Positions 1 to 7,904 of a stretch of DNA of 23,362 nucleotides are shown here, one piece after another. Source of the stretch: an uncultured Oscillospiraceae bacterium (GTDB lineage Bacteria; Bacillota; Clostridia; Oscillospirales; Oscillospiraceae); the NCBI GenBank assembly GCA_910588455.1, contig CAJUPG010000003.1:1-23362 (forward strand), in the 5' to 3' direction. The stretch's first letter is position 1; the number at the start of each line of letters is the position of its first letter. The translations under genes and the position numbers were made by a program. Below the pieces are notes generated by a model, which saw only the letters and a list, made by a program, of their open reading frames with translations, was not told the origin of the DNA and did no database searches.

Positions 1-47
1 GAAATCTCTCAGTTTTTTCACCAAAAATCTTTTTTGACCTCTTTTTC

Positions 48-139
48 TGGCGCAGAAGGAGGGATTCGAACCCTCGCACGGTTTAACCCGTCTACTCCCT
101 TAGCAGGGGAGCCCCTTATAGCCACTTGGGTACTTCTGC
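48..139 (-). tRNA. tRNA-Ser (anticodon GCT)
   Basis: Read on the minus strand this folds as a long-variable-arm class II tRNA. The acceptor stem GCAGAAG/CTTCTGC pairs 133-139 with 52-58. The anticodon stem is CTCCC/GGGAG around loop CTGCTAA, so the anticodon is GCT and it reads AGC/AGU serine codons. The T-loop carries the usual GGTTCGAATCC. The discriminator base is G, as is typical for serine tRNAs. The CCA end is encoded (48-50 on the plus strand read TGG). It lies 43 bases downstream of a second serine tRNA and is probably co-transcribed with it from the promoter at 299-327. Confidence 0.96.
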
Positions 140-182
140 GTGTCTACGTTTTCATTCGTTATGAACTTATTGGGAAAGAATG

Positions 183-270
183 TGGCGGAGAGAGTGGGAT
201 TCGAACCCACGGCTCTTGACGAGTCACCGGTTTTCAAGACCGGCTCCTTAAACCACTCGGACATCTCTCC
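183..270 (-). tRNA. tRNA-Ser (anticodon TGA)
   Basis: Minus-strand class II tRNA. The acceptor stem GGAGAGA/TCTCTCC pairs 264-270 with 187-193, the discriminator base is G, and CCA is encoded at 183-185. The anticodon stem CCGGT/ACCGG encloses CTTGAAA, giving anticodon TGA for UCN serine codons. It is the promoter-proximal member of a two-tRNA serine unit that follows a consensus promoter at 299-327. Confidence 0.96.
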
Positions 271-298
271 CTATGTGTTTCGCTCAGAGACGAGTAAA

Positions 299-327
299 AG
301 CATACCACAGATTGTCCCGCTTGTCAA
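299..327 (-). promoter_or_regulatory. Sigma-70/SigA promoter of the serine tRNA pair
   Basis: On the minus strand, TTGACA (322-327) is followed by a 17-base spacer and TATGCT (299-304). This places the start site about 25 bases before the mature 5' end of tRNA-Ser(TGA). It lies just beyond the terminator of the ftsEX operon, so the tRNAs form their own unit. Confidence 0.85.
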
Positions 328-348
328 GAAAATCCACACATTTTCTTC

Positions 349-380
349 AAAAAAATTTCAGGCCCCCGCAGGGGCCTGAA
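349..380 (-). terminator. Rho-independent terminator of the ftsE-ftsX-M23 operon
   Basis: A perfect 10-bp stem (TTCAGGCCCC at 357-366 pairing with GGGGCCTGAA at 371-380) with a four-base loop is followed on the minus strand by a run of seven T (349-355). It begins two bases beyond the stop codon of the M23 peptidase gene. Confidence 0.93.
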
Positions 381-382
381 TG

Positions 383-1600
383 TCAATACTTAAAGTTGAT
401 ATCCGGGAAGTAGGACTGGGGGTCCTTCCGGGTTCCGTTGACCCGGATTTCCAGATGCAGGTGATTGCCGGTGGAGGACCCGGTGGTCCCCACATAGCCA
501 ATGGTCTGCCCCTGCTTCACCGTCTGGCCCTCCTTCACCGCCCGGCTGCTCATATGGGCATACAGGGTGGTCTGTCCGTTGCTGTGGGCGATGACCACGT
601 AGTTGCCATAAGAGCTGCCCCGCTCGGAGGTGAGCACCACGCCGCTCTTGGCGGCCAAAATCGGGGTTCCCCCGGGGGCGGGGATGTCAATGCCTGTGTG
701 GTGGTGGTACTTACCGGTGATGGGGTGTTTCCGGCCCGCGAACAGGGAGCTGAGGGTATACCGGCCAGGGAGGGGCCACAGAAAGCCGGACTCGCTGACG
801 ATGGGGTTGTTGGCGGCGGCCAGCTGGGCGGCCAGCTCCGCCTCCTTCCGGCGAATCTCCGCGTCCATCTTGGCGGCGGCGTTTTGCAGCTCCTGCTCCG
901 CCTTTTTAGCCTCGTCCTCCTTGTCCTTGAGCTCGGCCAGAGTGTTTTCCACGTCCTTTTTCAGCGTTTGCAGCTCGGCCTTGGCGGCTTCCTCCTGGGC
1001 TTTGGCCTCCTCCTGCTCGGCGCGGGACTGCTCCAGACTGGCCTTGTCCGCCTCAATCTGCTTCTGCATGGCGATCAGCTGGTCCATCACTGCGTTGTCG
1101 TAGTCAATGATCTCCTCCACCATCATAAAGCGGTCCAGCAGGTCGGAAAAGTCGCTGGAGGAGAACAAAATAGACCAGTAGGACACCTCGCCCTGCTCCT
1201 CCATCAGCCGGACCCGCTGGCAGAACAGCTCATATTGCTGCTGCTGCTCCCGCTCGGACTGGGCCAGCTCCTCCTCCTTCTGGGCAATGAGCGCGTTGTA
1301 CATTTCAATCTGGGCGGCAATGTTGGCAATCTCCTGCTCCACCGCGTAGATCTGGTTCTCCAGGTTCTTTTTCCGCTCCAAAGCCTTGGTTTTGTCGGCG
1401 GCAATCTCCTGGAGCTGTTCCTTCAGCTCCTGCTGCTGGGTTTTCAGGTCCTTGGCGTCGTCCTTCAGGCTGTCGATCTCCCCCTGGGTAACGGCGTAGG
1501 CGGGGCCGGCAAAGATATTGGCCAGAATGGGCAGCAGCATCAGCAGGGCCATCAGAGCGGCCAGAACCGCGACGATCTTTTTCTGGGTGCTTTTTTTCAT
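383..1600 (-). CDS. Secreted coiled-coil M23 peptidase, EnvC/PcsB/CwlO-type murein hydrolase partner of FtsEX
   Basis: The 405-residue product has an N-terminal signal peptide or anchor (residues 8-36, a hydrophobic stretch ending in AYA). A long charged coiled coil of about residues 40-262 follows, then a C-terminal LytM/M23 domain (about 275-395). The zinc ligands are present: H301-T-G-I-D305 and H380-L-H382, with H349 in YAHMS. In related systems (EnvC in E. coli; PcsB and CwlO in Gram-positives) the coiled coil binds the extracellular part of FtsX, and FtsE ATPase activity switches on peptidoglycan cleavage. Here the gene follows ftsX by 16 bases in one operon, which supports that pairing. 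With the M23 residues intact it could be a direct endopeptidase, whereas PcsB and CwlO carry cysteine-peptidase domains. I give no gene symbol because the lineage-specific name is not certain. Confidence 0.9.
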   Translation of the reverse strand: MKKSTQKKIVAVLAALMALLMLLPILANIFAGPAYAVTQGEIDSLKDDAKDLKTQQQELKEQLQEIAADKTKALERKKNLENQIYAVEQEIANIAAQIEMYNALIAQKEEELAQSEREQQQQYELFCQRVRLMEEQGEVSYWSILFSSSDFSDLLDRFMMVEEIIDYDNAVMDQLIAMQKQIEADKASLEQSRAEQEEAKAQEEAAKAELQTLKKDVENTLAELKDKEDEAKKAEQELQNAAAKMDAEIRRKEAELAAQLAAANNPIVSESGFLWPLPGRYTLSSLFAGRKHPITGKYHHHTGIDIPAPGGTPILAAKSGVVLTSERGSSYGNYVVIAHSNGQTTLYAHMSSRAVKEGQTVKQGQTIGYVGTTGSSTGNHLHLEIRVNGTRKDPQSYFPDINFKY

Positions 1601-1616
1601 AATTACCTCACATTTT

Positions 1617-2507
1617 TTATACTTGCAGGAATTTCCGGATAGCCAGCACCGACCCGCCCGCGCCGATGATGAACCCGGTGCCGCAGAACACGGGCAGAAT
1701 GTAGCGCATCATGCTCTCGTAGGGGAGAATGGTCACCAGAGACAGGCCGTTGGACTGAATAATCAGCTTTCCCACCATGCTGTAGATGCCCCACTGGAGG
1801 AAGAACGCCAGCAGCGCGCCGGTGAGCCCCAGAATCATTCCCTCCACTATGAAGGGCCAGCGGACAAAGGCGTTGGTGGCGCCGCACATCTTCATGATGG
1901 AAATCTCCTCCCGGCGGTAGAAGGTGGCCAGCTTTGTGGTGTTGGCAATGATGAAGAGAGACACCACCATTAAAATACCAATCAGTACCAGAGCCACGCC
2001 GGTGGCGATGTTGCGCACCAGCACAAAGCCCTCGGCAATGGCCGTAGCTTCGGAGGTATCGGCCACGCCGGGAACCCGCTTCACCTCTTCCACGGTCTTG
2101 GCCAGCAGCTCGATGTCCTCCACATGGATGCGGTAGCGGTCCCGCAGCACCTCGTCGGGCAGGGACTCCAGAAGGGGGTTGCTCTCCCGGCCCTCCAGAA
2201 AATCGTGCTTTGCCTGGGCACGGGTGACAAAGGTGATCTCCCCCACGTTGGGGATGGCCTCAATGTCCTTGCGGACCGCCCGGGCCTGCTGCTCGGTGTA
2301 GCTGTCGTCGATATAGGCCAGAAATTCGTTTTCCGCCTCCAGATCCCCCAGCATATGGTCCAGATTGAGGGCCACCAGGGAGAACGTGCCCATAATCAGC
2401 AGACACGCCACAATCATGCACACCGCCGCGAAGGACATAAACCCATGGGTAAAGATGGAGTGAAACCCCTCGCTGATGTAGTAGCCTGTATTAAACCTTC
2501 TCGCCAT
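1617..2507 (-). CDS. ftsX: Cell-division ABC transporter permease-like protein FtsX
   Basis: The 296-residue membrane protein shows FtsX topology: a cytoplasmic N-terminus, TM1 at about residues 23-46, a large extracytoplasmic loop (about 47-165), then three membrane segments at about 170-192, 217-240 and 262-290. FtsX does not transport a substrate; with FtsE it transmits ATP hydrolysis across the membrane to a murein hydrolase. The start ATG at 2505-2507 follows GGCGGG, and the first 17 bases overlap the end of ftsE, so the two are probably translationally coupled. The M23 peptidase directly downstream is the likely effector. Confidence 0.95.
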   Translation of the reverse strand: MARRFNTGYYISEGFHSIFTHGFMSFAAVCMIVACLLIMGTFSLVALNLDHMLGDLEAENEFLAYIDDSYTEQQARAVRKDIEAIPNVGEITFVTRAQAKHDFLEGRESNPLLESLPDEVLRDRYRIHVEDIELLAKTVEEVKRVPGVADTSEATAIAEGFVLVRNIATGVALVLIGILMVVSLFIIANTTKLATFYRREEISIMKMCGATNAFVRWPFIVEGMILGLTGALLAFFLQWGIYSMVGKLIIQSNGLSLVTILPYESMMRYILPVFCGTGFIIGAGGSVLAIRKFLQV

Positions 2508-3180
2508 TGTAATACCCGCCTGTCTCGTCGCTGATGAGTCTACCGCCCTCGATGGCGACCACGCGCTTGGCGAAGCGGTTGACCAGATTTTTTTCGTGGG
2601 TGACCACCAGCACGGTGGTACCCAGCTCGTTGATGCGCTCCAGCAGCATCATGATCTCCAGGGAGCGCTGGGGGTCCAGGTTTCCGGTGGGCTCGTCGGC
2701 AATGATCATGTTGGGGTTGTTGACCAGCGCCCGGGCGATGGCCACCCGCTGCTGTTCGCCGCCGGACAGCTGCCCCGGATAGCGGCTGCCCTTGGTGTCC
2801 AGACCTACCAGGTCCAGAACATAGGGGATGCGCCGCTTCAGCTCCCGGTTGGAAGCGCCGATGGCCCGCATGGCAAAGGACAGGTTTTCATAAACCGTCT
2901 TTTTTTCAATCAGCCGGAAATCCTGGAAGATGATCCCCAAGGTACGCCGCATGAGGGGCACCTGGGAGGGACGGATGTTCATCATATTGTAGCCGTTGAC
3001 CATCAGGCGGCCCTCGGTGAGAGGAATTTCGCCGGTAATCAGCTTGATGATGGTGGACTTGCCGGAGCCGGAGGGGCCCACCAGAAAGACGAACTCGCCG
3101 TCGTCAATGCGCATGGAGACGCCCTTGAGGGCTTTGGTTCCGTTGTCGTATTCTTTGTAAACGTCTATGAGCCGTATCAT
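2491..3180 (-). CDS. ftsE: Cell-division ATP-binding protein FtsE
   Basis: This is a 229-residue ABC ATPase. It has Walker A GPSGSGKST (residues 35-43), the Q-loop in IIFQDFR, signature LSGGEQQRVAIA (138-149), Walker B MIIADEP (158-164) and an H-loop in VTHE. FtsE forms a membrane-associated dimer with FtsX at the septum and powers activation of the associated hydrolase. I start at the ATG at 3178-3180 (MIRLIDVYKEYDNG), which matches the family start and has GGGG just upstream. A GTG at 3190-3192 would add four residues but would place that GGGG inside the coding region. It is the first gene of the ftsE-ftsX-M23 operon. Confidence 0.95.
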   Translation of the reverse strand: MIRLIDVYKEYDNGTKALKGVSMRIDDGEFVFLVGPSGSGKSTIIKLITGEIPLTEGRLMVNGYNMMNIRPSQVPLMRRTLGIIFQDFRLIEKKTVYENLSFAMRAIGASNRELKRRIPYVLDLVGLDTKGSRYPGQLSGGEQQRVAIARALVNNPNMIIADEPTGNLDPQRSLEIMMLLERINELGTTVLVVTHEKNLVNRFAKRVVAIEGGRLISDETGGYYNGEKV

Positions 3181-3225
3181 GGATAACCCCACTCAATTAT
3201 GTATATTGTGTATAAATATCTTTTT

Positions 3226-3242
3226 TGTAACCAAATTGTAAC
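3226..3242. promoter_or_regulatory. WalR-like direct repeat TGTAAC-N5-TGTAAC
   Basis: The plus strand carries TGTAAC (3226-3231), CAAAT, TGTAAC (3237-3242). This exactly fits the WalR/YycF response-regulator box TGTWAH-N5-TGTWAH. It sits immediately downstream of the -10 element of the ftsE promoter and covers the predicted start site. The position suggests control of the FtsEX/hydrolase operon by the WalRK cell-wall two-component system. The match is seen in the sequence; the binding protein is inferred. Confidence 0.6.
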
Positions 3243-3246
3243 CATT

Positions 3247-3275
3247 ATTATAGCCCATTGGCTCTCAGATAGCAA
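3247..3275 (-). promoter_or_regulatory. SigA-type promoter of the ftsE-ftsX-M23 operon
   Basis: On the minus strand, TTGCTA (3270-3275), a 17-base spacer, and a perfect TATAAT (3247-3252). The predicted start is near 3240, about 60 bases before the ftsE start codon. No terminator is visible between the niaR stop at 3293 and this promoter, so some readthrough from niaR is possible. Confidence 0.82.
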
Positions 3276-3292
3276 GAGGAAAATTTGCGTCT

Positions 3293-3805
3293 TTACTGCC
3301 GGAACAAAAATCCCTCCCGCTCCAGGGTCTCCACCACCCGCCGGGCGGCGTCCTCACTGGGGCAGCGCAGGGTGTGCAGATGGACCCCCATGGTCAGGGA
3401 GGACAGGGGGAGGGCCTGATTTGCCGCTACTTTCCGTACAAATTCCTGTACATCATACCGGGAGGACAGGCCCAGCTGGCCGGTAAGCTGGCCGTACACC
3501 GGGTGCTCCACCACCACGTCCAGCACCTGGCAGCCGTTGTCCACCATAATCTCCAGCTCCCGGGCCATCTGCTCCGGCGGATGTACGCAAGCCACGGCGC
3601 GGGTAATCCCCGGCGACCGCCGGGCCAGCACATAGCCCCGGGCAGTAGCCAGAATGTCCAGCCCCCCCGCCCGCAGCAGGGCCACGTCCCCCACCACCAC
3701 CTGGCGGCTGACGCGGCACTCCCGGGCCAGAGCGGAGGCGCTGACAGGCCCCGCCGCCTGCCGAAGCCGCTGGGTGATCTGTTCGCGTCTGGTTTGGGCG
3801 TCCAT
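3293..3805 (-). CDS. niaR: NiaR-type (YrxA) niacin-responsive transcriptional repressor, HTH plus 3H domain
   Basis: The 170-residue protein has an N-terminal winged-helix HTH (about residues 1-62, with ALARECRVSRQVVVGDV as the HTH core). A C-terminal 3H domain (about 70-168) has the conserved histidines at H75, H101 and the H142/H144 pair. NiaR proteins repress NAD biosynthesis and niacin transport genes when nicotinic acid is bound. I start at the ATG at 3803-3805 because GGGAGGGAG lies seven bases upstream; the earlier in-frame ATG at 3829 would place that site inside the gene. It is transcribed divergently from the arginine operon. No NAD gene is visible nearby, so its targets lie elsewhere or it regulates itself. 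Confidence 0.88.
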   Translation of the reverse strand: MDAQTRREQITQRLRQAAGPVSASALARECRVSRQVVVGDVALLRAGGLDILATARGYVLARRSPGITRAVACVHPPEQMARELEIMVDNGCQVLDVVVEHPVYGQLTGQLGLSSRYDVQEFVRKVAANQALPLSSLTMGVHLHTLRCPSEDAARRVVETLEREGFLFRQ

Positions 3806-3838
3806 AAGCAAGCTCCCTCCCTGCATCAAAAAATGGAT

Positions 3839-3874
3839 TTATACCAGTATAACAGAAAGCCGGGCGGTCCACAA
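3839..3874 (-). promoter_or_regulatory. niaR promoter with overlapping palindrome (candidate operator)
   Basis: On the minus strand, TTGTGG (3869-3874), 17 bases, then TATACT (3846-3851). The -10 lies within the inverted repeat TTATAC-CA-GTATAA (3839-3852). A perfect 6+6 palindrome over the -10 of a repressor gene is a plausible autoregulatory operator. Both elements are seen directly; the link to NiaR is inferred. Confidence 0.5.
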
Positions 3875-3896
3875 GTGGGAGCGGCAGTCTGCAAAA

Positions 3897-3987
3897 AACG
3901 AATAAAAATTCCGAATGGAGAGGATAATATTCATTTTTGTGCAAATTACACGGGATATGCCCCAACAGGAATGAATAATAATGCAAA
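3897..3987. promoter_or_regulatory. ARG-box-like operator sites upstream of argG
   Basis: Two sites resemble the arginine repressor (AhrC/ArgR) box, whose core is GAATWWWWATTC in E. coli and whose B. subtilis form is CATGAATAAAAATKCAAK. Site 1, GAATAAAAATTC at 3900-3911, is an exact core match. Site 2, AATGAATAATAATGCAAA at 3970-3987, matches the B. subtilis form at 15 of 18 positions. A weaker half site (ATTCAT) lies between them near 3930. Paired boxes suit binding by a hexameric repressor with looping. A weak promoter candidate follows: TTGCAT at 3996-4001, 17 bases, TAGACT at 4019-4024. Confidence 0.7.
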
Positions 3988-4049
3988 AATTAGTCTTGCA
4001 TTTATCTGTCCGCCGTGGTAGACTGTCCAAAAGACTGGAGGGAATGTCT

Positions 4050-5267
4050 ATGAAAACAGAAATCAAAAAAGTGGTACTCGCCTATTCCGGCGGCCTGGAT
4101 ACATCCATTATTATCCCCTGGCTGAAGGAAAATTACAGCAATCCGGAAATTATCGCCGTCTCCGCCGACGTGGGCCAGGGGGACGAACTGGAGGGGCTGG
4201 AGGAAAAGGCCCTGAAAACCGGCGCGTCCAAGCTGTACATTGAGGACCTGACCGACGAGATGGTGGACGAGGTGGTTATCCCCTCCATGATGATGGGGGC
4301 CAAATACGAGGACTATCTCCTGGGCACCGCCTTCGCCCGGCCCATTATCGGCCGCCGGCTGGTGGAGATTGCCAAAAAGGAGGGGGCCGACGCCATCTGC
4401 CACGGCTGCACCGGCAAGGGCAACGACCAGGTCCGCTTCGAGCTGGCCATCAAGCGCTTCGCCCCGGAGATGAAGATGATCGCCCCTTGGCGGGAGTGGA
4501 ACATCAAGGGCCGGGACGAGGAGATCGACTACGCGGAGGCCCACAACGTCCCCCTGAAAATCTCCCGGGAGACCAACTACTCCAAGGACAAGAATCTCTG
4601 GCACCTGAGCCACGAGGGCCTGGACCTGGAGGACCCGGCCAACGAGCCCCTGTATGACAAGCCCGGCTTTTTGGAAATGAGCGTCTCCCCCGCTATGGCA
4701 CCCGACGCGCCCACTTACGTGACCCTGGACTTTGAAAGGGGCTGGCCCGTGGCCATTGACGGCGAGAAGATGAAGGCCAGCGACATCATCCGCAAGCTGA
4801 ACAAGCTGGGCGGCGACAACGGCATCGGCCTTTTGGACATCGTGGAGAACCGGCTTGTGGGCATGAAGGACCGGGGCGTGTACGAGACCCCCGGCGGCAC
4901 CATCCTGTACCGGGCCCACGAGGTTTTGGAAATGATTACCCTGGACAAGGACACCAAGCACATGAAAACCAAGCTGGCGGTGGACTTTGCCGACCTGATC
5001 TACAACGGCAAGTGGTTCACCCCCGTGCGGGAGGCTCTCCAGGCCTTCGCCGTGGACACCCAGAAGCACGTCACCGGCACCGTGAAGCTGAAGCTCTACA
5101 AGGGCAATATCATCACCGCCTCTGTCACCTCCCCGGAGACCCTGTACTCAGAAAATCTGGTGACCTTTGAGGAGAGCGACTACAACCAGGACGACGCCAC
5201 GGGCTTCATCAACCTCTGGGGCCTGCCGGACACCGTCCAGGCGCTGCGGGAGCAGGGGAAACTGTAA
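4050..5267 (+). CDS. argG: Argininosuccinate synthase
   Basis: The 405-residue enzyme joins citrulline and aspartate with ATP to give argininosuccinate, the penultimate step of arginine synthesis. The ATP pyrophosphatase P-loop AYSGGLDTS is at residues 11-19, and the substrate-binding segment HGCTGKGNDQVRFE at 118-131 is intact. Length is normal for the family. The start ATG at 4050 follows GGAGGG (4037-4042) by seven bases and gives the usual N-terminus MKTEIKKVVLAYSGG; an upstream in-frame ATG at 3981 lies within the second ARG-box-like site. It is the first gene of argG-argH-argJ-argB-argF and lies below the ARG-box-like sites. Confidence 0.98.
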   Translation: MKTEIKKVVLAYSGGLDTSIIIPWLKENYSNPEIIAVSADVGQGDELEGLEEKALKTGASKLYIEDLTDEMVDEVVIPSMMMGAKYEDYLLGTAFARPIIGRRLVEIAKKEGADAICHGCTGKGNDQVRFELAIKRFAPEMKMIAPWREWNIKGRDEEIDYAEAHNVPLKISRETNYSKDKNLWHLSHEGLDLEDPANEPLYDKPGFLEMSVSPAMAPDAPTYVTLDFERGWPVAIDGEKMKASDIIRKLNKLGGDNGIGLLDIVENRLVGMKDRGVYETPGGTILYRAHEVLEMITLDKDTKHMKTKLAVDFADLIYNGKWFTPVREALQAFAVDTQKHVTGTVKLKLYKGNIITASVTSPETLYSENLVTFEESDYNQDDATGFINLWGLPDTVQALREQGKL

Positions 5268-5284
5268 GTAAGGACTGATGCAAT

Positions 5285-6676
5285 ATGAAATTATGGGCTG
5301 GACGGTTTCAAAAAGAGACCGATACCCTGGTAAATCAATTCAACTCCTCCATTGACTTCGACTCCCGGCTCTACCGGCAGGACATTCAGGGCTCCATTGC
5401 CCACGCGTCCATGCTGGCTAAGCAGGGCATCATCGAAGCCCACGAGGCGGAAAAAATCGTGGCCGGCCTGCGCCAGATTCTGGCGGAGATCGACGGCGAC
5501 GGCGTGGAGTTCTCCCTGGACAACGAAGATATCCACATGAATATTGAGGCCATGCTCACCGACCGCATCGGCGACGCGGGCAAGCGCCTGCACACCGCCC
5601 GCAGCCGGAATGACCAGGTAGCCGTGGACACCCGCCTGTATGTGAAGGAGGAGATCCCCGTCATCATCCGCTCCTTGCTGGAGCTGGAGCGGGTTTTGGT
5701 CAAAAAGGCCAAGGCCAATCTGGATACGGTCATGCCCGGCTACACCCATTTGCAGCGGGCCCAGCCCACGACCTTCGCCCACTACATGATGGCCTACGCC
5801 AATATGTTCCGGCGGGACGTCACCCGGCTGGAGGACTGCCGGGAGCGGCTGGACGAGTGCCCCCTGGGGGCGGGCGCCCTGGCGACCTCCACCTATCCCG
5901 TGGACCGGTTTGAGACCGCCAAGGCTCTGGGCTTTCAAAAGCCCACGGACAACTCCATGGATTCGGTGTCCGACCGGGATTATGCCATCGAGCTGTTGAG
6001 CGCCCTGTCGATTTTAATGATGCACCTGTCCCGTTTTTCCGAGGAGATTATCCTGTGGTGCTCCTGGGAATTCAAGTTCGTGGACCTGGACGACGCCTAT
6101 TCCACCGGCTCGTCCATCATGCCCCAGAAGAAAAACCCCGATGTGGCCGAGCTGGTCCGGGGCAAGACCGGGCGGGTATACGGCTCGCTCATTACCCTGC
6201 TTACCATGATGAAGGGACTCCCCCTGGCCTACAACAAGGATATGCAGGAGGACAAGGAAGCCCTGTTCGACGCCATCGACACGGTGGAGCTGTGCCTGCC
6301 CGTGTTCGCCGCCATGGTGGACACCCTGACCGTCCGGCCCCGAGATATGGCCCGGGCGGCGGCCGGCGGCTTTATCAACGCCACCGACTGCGCCGACTAT
6401 CTGGTCCGCAAGGGCCTGCCCTTCCGGGAGGCGTATATGATTGTGGGCCGTCTCGTCAACCTGTGCATCCGCACCGGGGACACCCTGGACACCCTCACCC
6501 TGAAGGATTTCCGGGCCATCTCCGGTCTGTTCGATGAGGACGTGTATCAGGCCCTGGCCCTGAAAACCTGCGTCAACGGGCGTAAGGTCTACGGCGGCCC
6601 GGCGAAGGAGAGCGTTTTGGCACAGATTGCCCATATTGAGGCGTTTATCGCCCCGCGAGAGGAGGAGCAGGCGTGA
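5285..6676 (+). CDS. argH: Argininosuccinate lyase
   Basis: The 463-residue fumarase-superfamily enzyme splits argininosuccinate into arginine and fumarate. The signature loop GSSIMPQKKNPD (residues 275-286) holds the catalytic serine. The segment GYTHLQRAQPTTFAH, with the conserved TH pair near residue 155, is also present. The full family length is retained. It starts 17 bases after argG with AAGGA upstream. Its TGA stop overlaps the GTG start of argJ by four bases, so translation is probably coupled. Confidence 0.98.
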   Translation: MKLWAGRFQKETDTLVNQFNSSIDFDSRLYRQDIQGSIAHASMLAKQGIIEAHEAEKIVAGLRQILAEIDGDGVEFSLDNEDIHMNIEAMLTDRIGDAGKRLHTARSRNDQVAVDTRLYVKEEIPVIIRSLLELERVLVKKAKANLDTVMPGYTHLQRAQPTTFAHYMMAYANMFRRDVTRLEDCRERLDECPLGAGALATSTYPVDRFETAKALGFQKPTDNSMDSVSDRDYAIELLSALSILMMHLSRFSEEIILWCSWEFKFVDLDDAYSTGSSIMPQKKNPDVAELVRGKTGRVYGSLITLLTMMKGLPLAYNKDMQEDKEALFDAIDTVELCLPVFAAMVDTLTVRPRDMARAAAGGFINATDCADYLVRKGLPFREAYMIVGRLVNLCIRTGDTLDTLTLKDFRAISGLFDEDVYQALALKTCVNGRKVYGGPAKESVLAQIAHIEAFIAPREEEQA

Positions 6677-7890
6677 AAGAGATTTCCGGCGGCGTGTGCG
6701 CCGCAACCGGCTTTCGGGCCAATGCCGCCTACTGCGGCGTAAAGGGAAAGGGTCCCGAAAAGCCTGACGTGGCTCTGATTTTGTCGGAGCAGGAGTGCGC
6801 CGCCGCGGCGGTGTACACCCTGAACCGGGTCAAGGCCGCGCCCCTGTACGTAACCATGGAGCACCTGGAGGACGGTTCGGCTTGGGGCGTTGTGGTGAAC
6901 AGCGGGTGCGCCAACGCCTGCTGTCCCAAGGGCCATGAGAACGCCCAGGCCATGTGCGCCGCCGCCGCTCAGGCCACCGGCCGGGAAGCGGAGGATTTTG
7001 TTGTGGCCTCCACCGGCGTGATCGGGCAGGCGTTAAACATCTCCGCCATTGAGGCGGGGATCCCCGGCATCGCGGCGGGGCTGTCCGGGGAGAACTCCGG
7101 ACTGGCGGCCCAGGCCATCATGACCACCGACCGCACGCAAAAAGAGATCGCCTTCTCCCTGGAGCTGGGCGGAAAAGAGGTCAAAATCGGCGCGATTGCC
7201 AAGGGCTCGTCCATGATTCACCCCAATATGGGGACCATGCTGTGCTTTATTACCACCGACTGCGCCATCACCCCCCAGATGCTGGAGGAGGCCCTGCGGG
7301 ATGTGACCGCCAGGACCTTCAACCGGGTTGTGGTGGACGGCGACGCTTCCAGCAACGATCTGTGCGCCGCCCTGGCCAACGGCATGGCGGGCAACCCCCT
7401 CATCGAATGGAAGGACGAGGACTATGAGACGTTCCTCAGCGCCCTGGAGGCCGTCTGTACCCATATGGCCCGGGCCATCGCCGGGGACGGCACCGGCTCC
7501 ACGAAGCTGATTACCTGCCAGGTCCGCAGCGCCCGCAGCGAGGAGGGCGCCGAGCGTCTGGCGAAATCCGTGGTGTCCTCCGATCTGGTCAAGGCGTCCA
7601 TGTTCAGCTGCGACCCCCACTGGGGCCGGGTTATGATCGCCATGGGCTGCTCCAAGGCCCCCTTCCGGCCGGAGCACGTGGACATCTACTTCCGCTCCGC
7701 GGCGGGAGAGGTGCTGGCCTGCATCCGGGGGGAGGCGGCTCCCCTGGACATGGACAAGGCCCAGAAAATTCTGGACCAAAAGGAGGTAGTCATTGATGTG
7801 GACCTCCATGAAGGGGACCAGCAGGCTGTGTGCTGGGGCTGCGATTTGACTGCCGACTATATTAAAATCAACGGCTCCTACCGGAGCTGA
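6673..7890 (+). CDS. argJ: Bifunctional ornithine/glutamate N-acetyltransferase ArgJ
   Basis: The 405-residue protein is an ArgJ-type acetyltransferase that moves the acetyl group from N-acetylornithine to glutamate (and may also use acetyl-CoA), allowing an acetyl cycle. ArgJ cleaves itself before a conserved threonine; here the motif is KGSSMIHPNMGTML (residues 177-190) with Thr188 as the predicted nucleophile. Gly187 replaces the alanine that most often precedes the threonine, a mild change. The GTG start overlaps the argH stop in the arrangement GTGA. The acetyl cycle needs argB, argC and argD; only argB is in this window. Whether it is mono- or bifunctional cannot be told from the sequence. 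Confidence 0.95.
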   Translation: MKEISGGVCAATGFRANAAYCGVKGKGPEKPDVALILSEQECAAAAVYTLNRVKAAPLYVTMEHLEDGSAWGVVVNSGCANACCPKGHENAQAMCAAAAQATGREAEDFVVASTGVIGQALNISAIEAGIPGIAAGLSGENSGLAAQAIMTTDRTQKEIAFSLELGGKEVKIGAIAKGSSMIHPNMGTMLCFITTDCAITPQMLEEALRDVTARTFNRVVVDGDASSNDLCAALANGMAGNPLIEWKDEDYETFLSALEAVCTHMARAIAGDGTGSTKLITCQVRSARSEEGAERLAKSVVSSDLVKASMFSCDPHWGRVMIAMGCSKAPFRPEHVDIYFRSAAGEVLACIRGEAAPLDMDKAQKILDQKEVVIDVDLHEGDQQAVCWGCDLTADYIKINGSYRS

Positions 7891-7904
7891 GAGGGAGGAT
7901 TCTT

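Noticed and set aside
1..47. Possible terminator after the serine tRNAs
   Set aside because: The stretch is A/T-run rich, but I find no GC-rich stem before a T-run on the minus strand. The end of the tRNA transcript probably lies outside the window.
380..1642. Long plus-strand open frame opposite the M23 peptidase gene
   Set aside because: It is antisense to a gene with clear signal peptide, coiled coil and zinc ligands. The product is low-complexity Leu/Gly/His, as expected from the complement of GC-rich coding sequence.
4030..4049. Leader or riboswitch in front of argG
   Set aside because: The leader after the candidate promoter is only about 20-30 bases, too short for a T-box or riboswitch. 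ARG-box-like sites explain regulation better.
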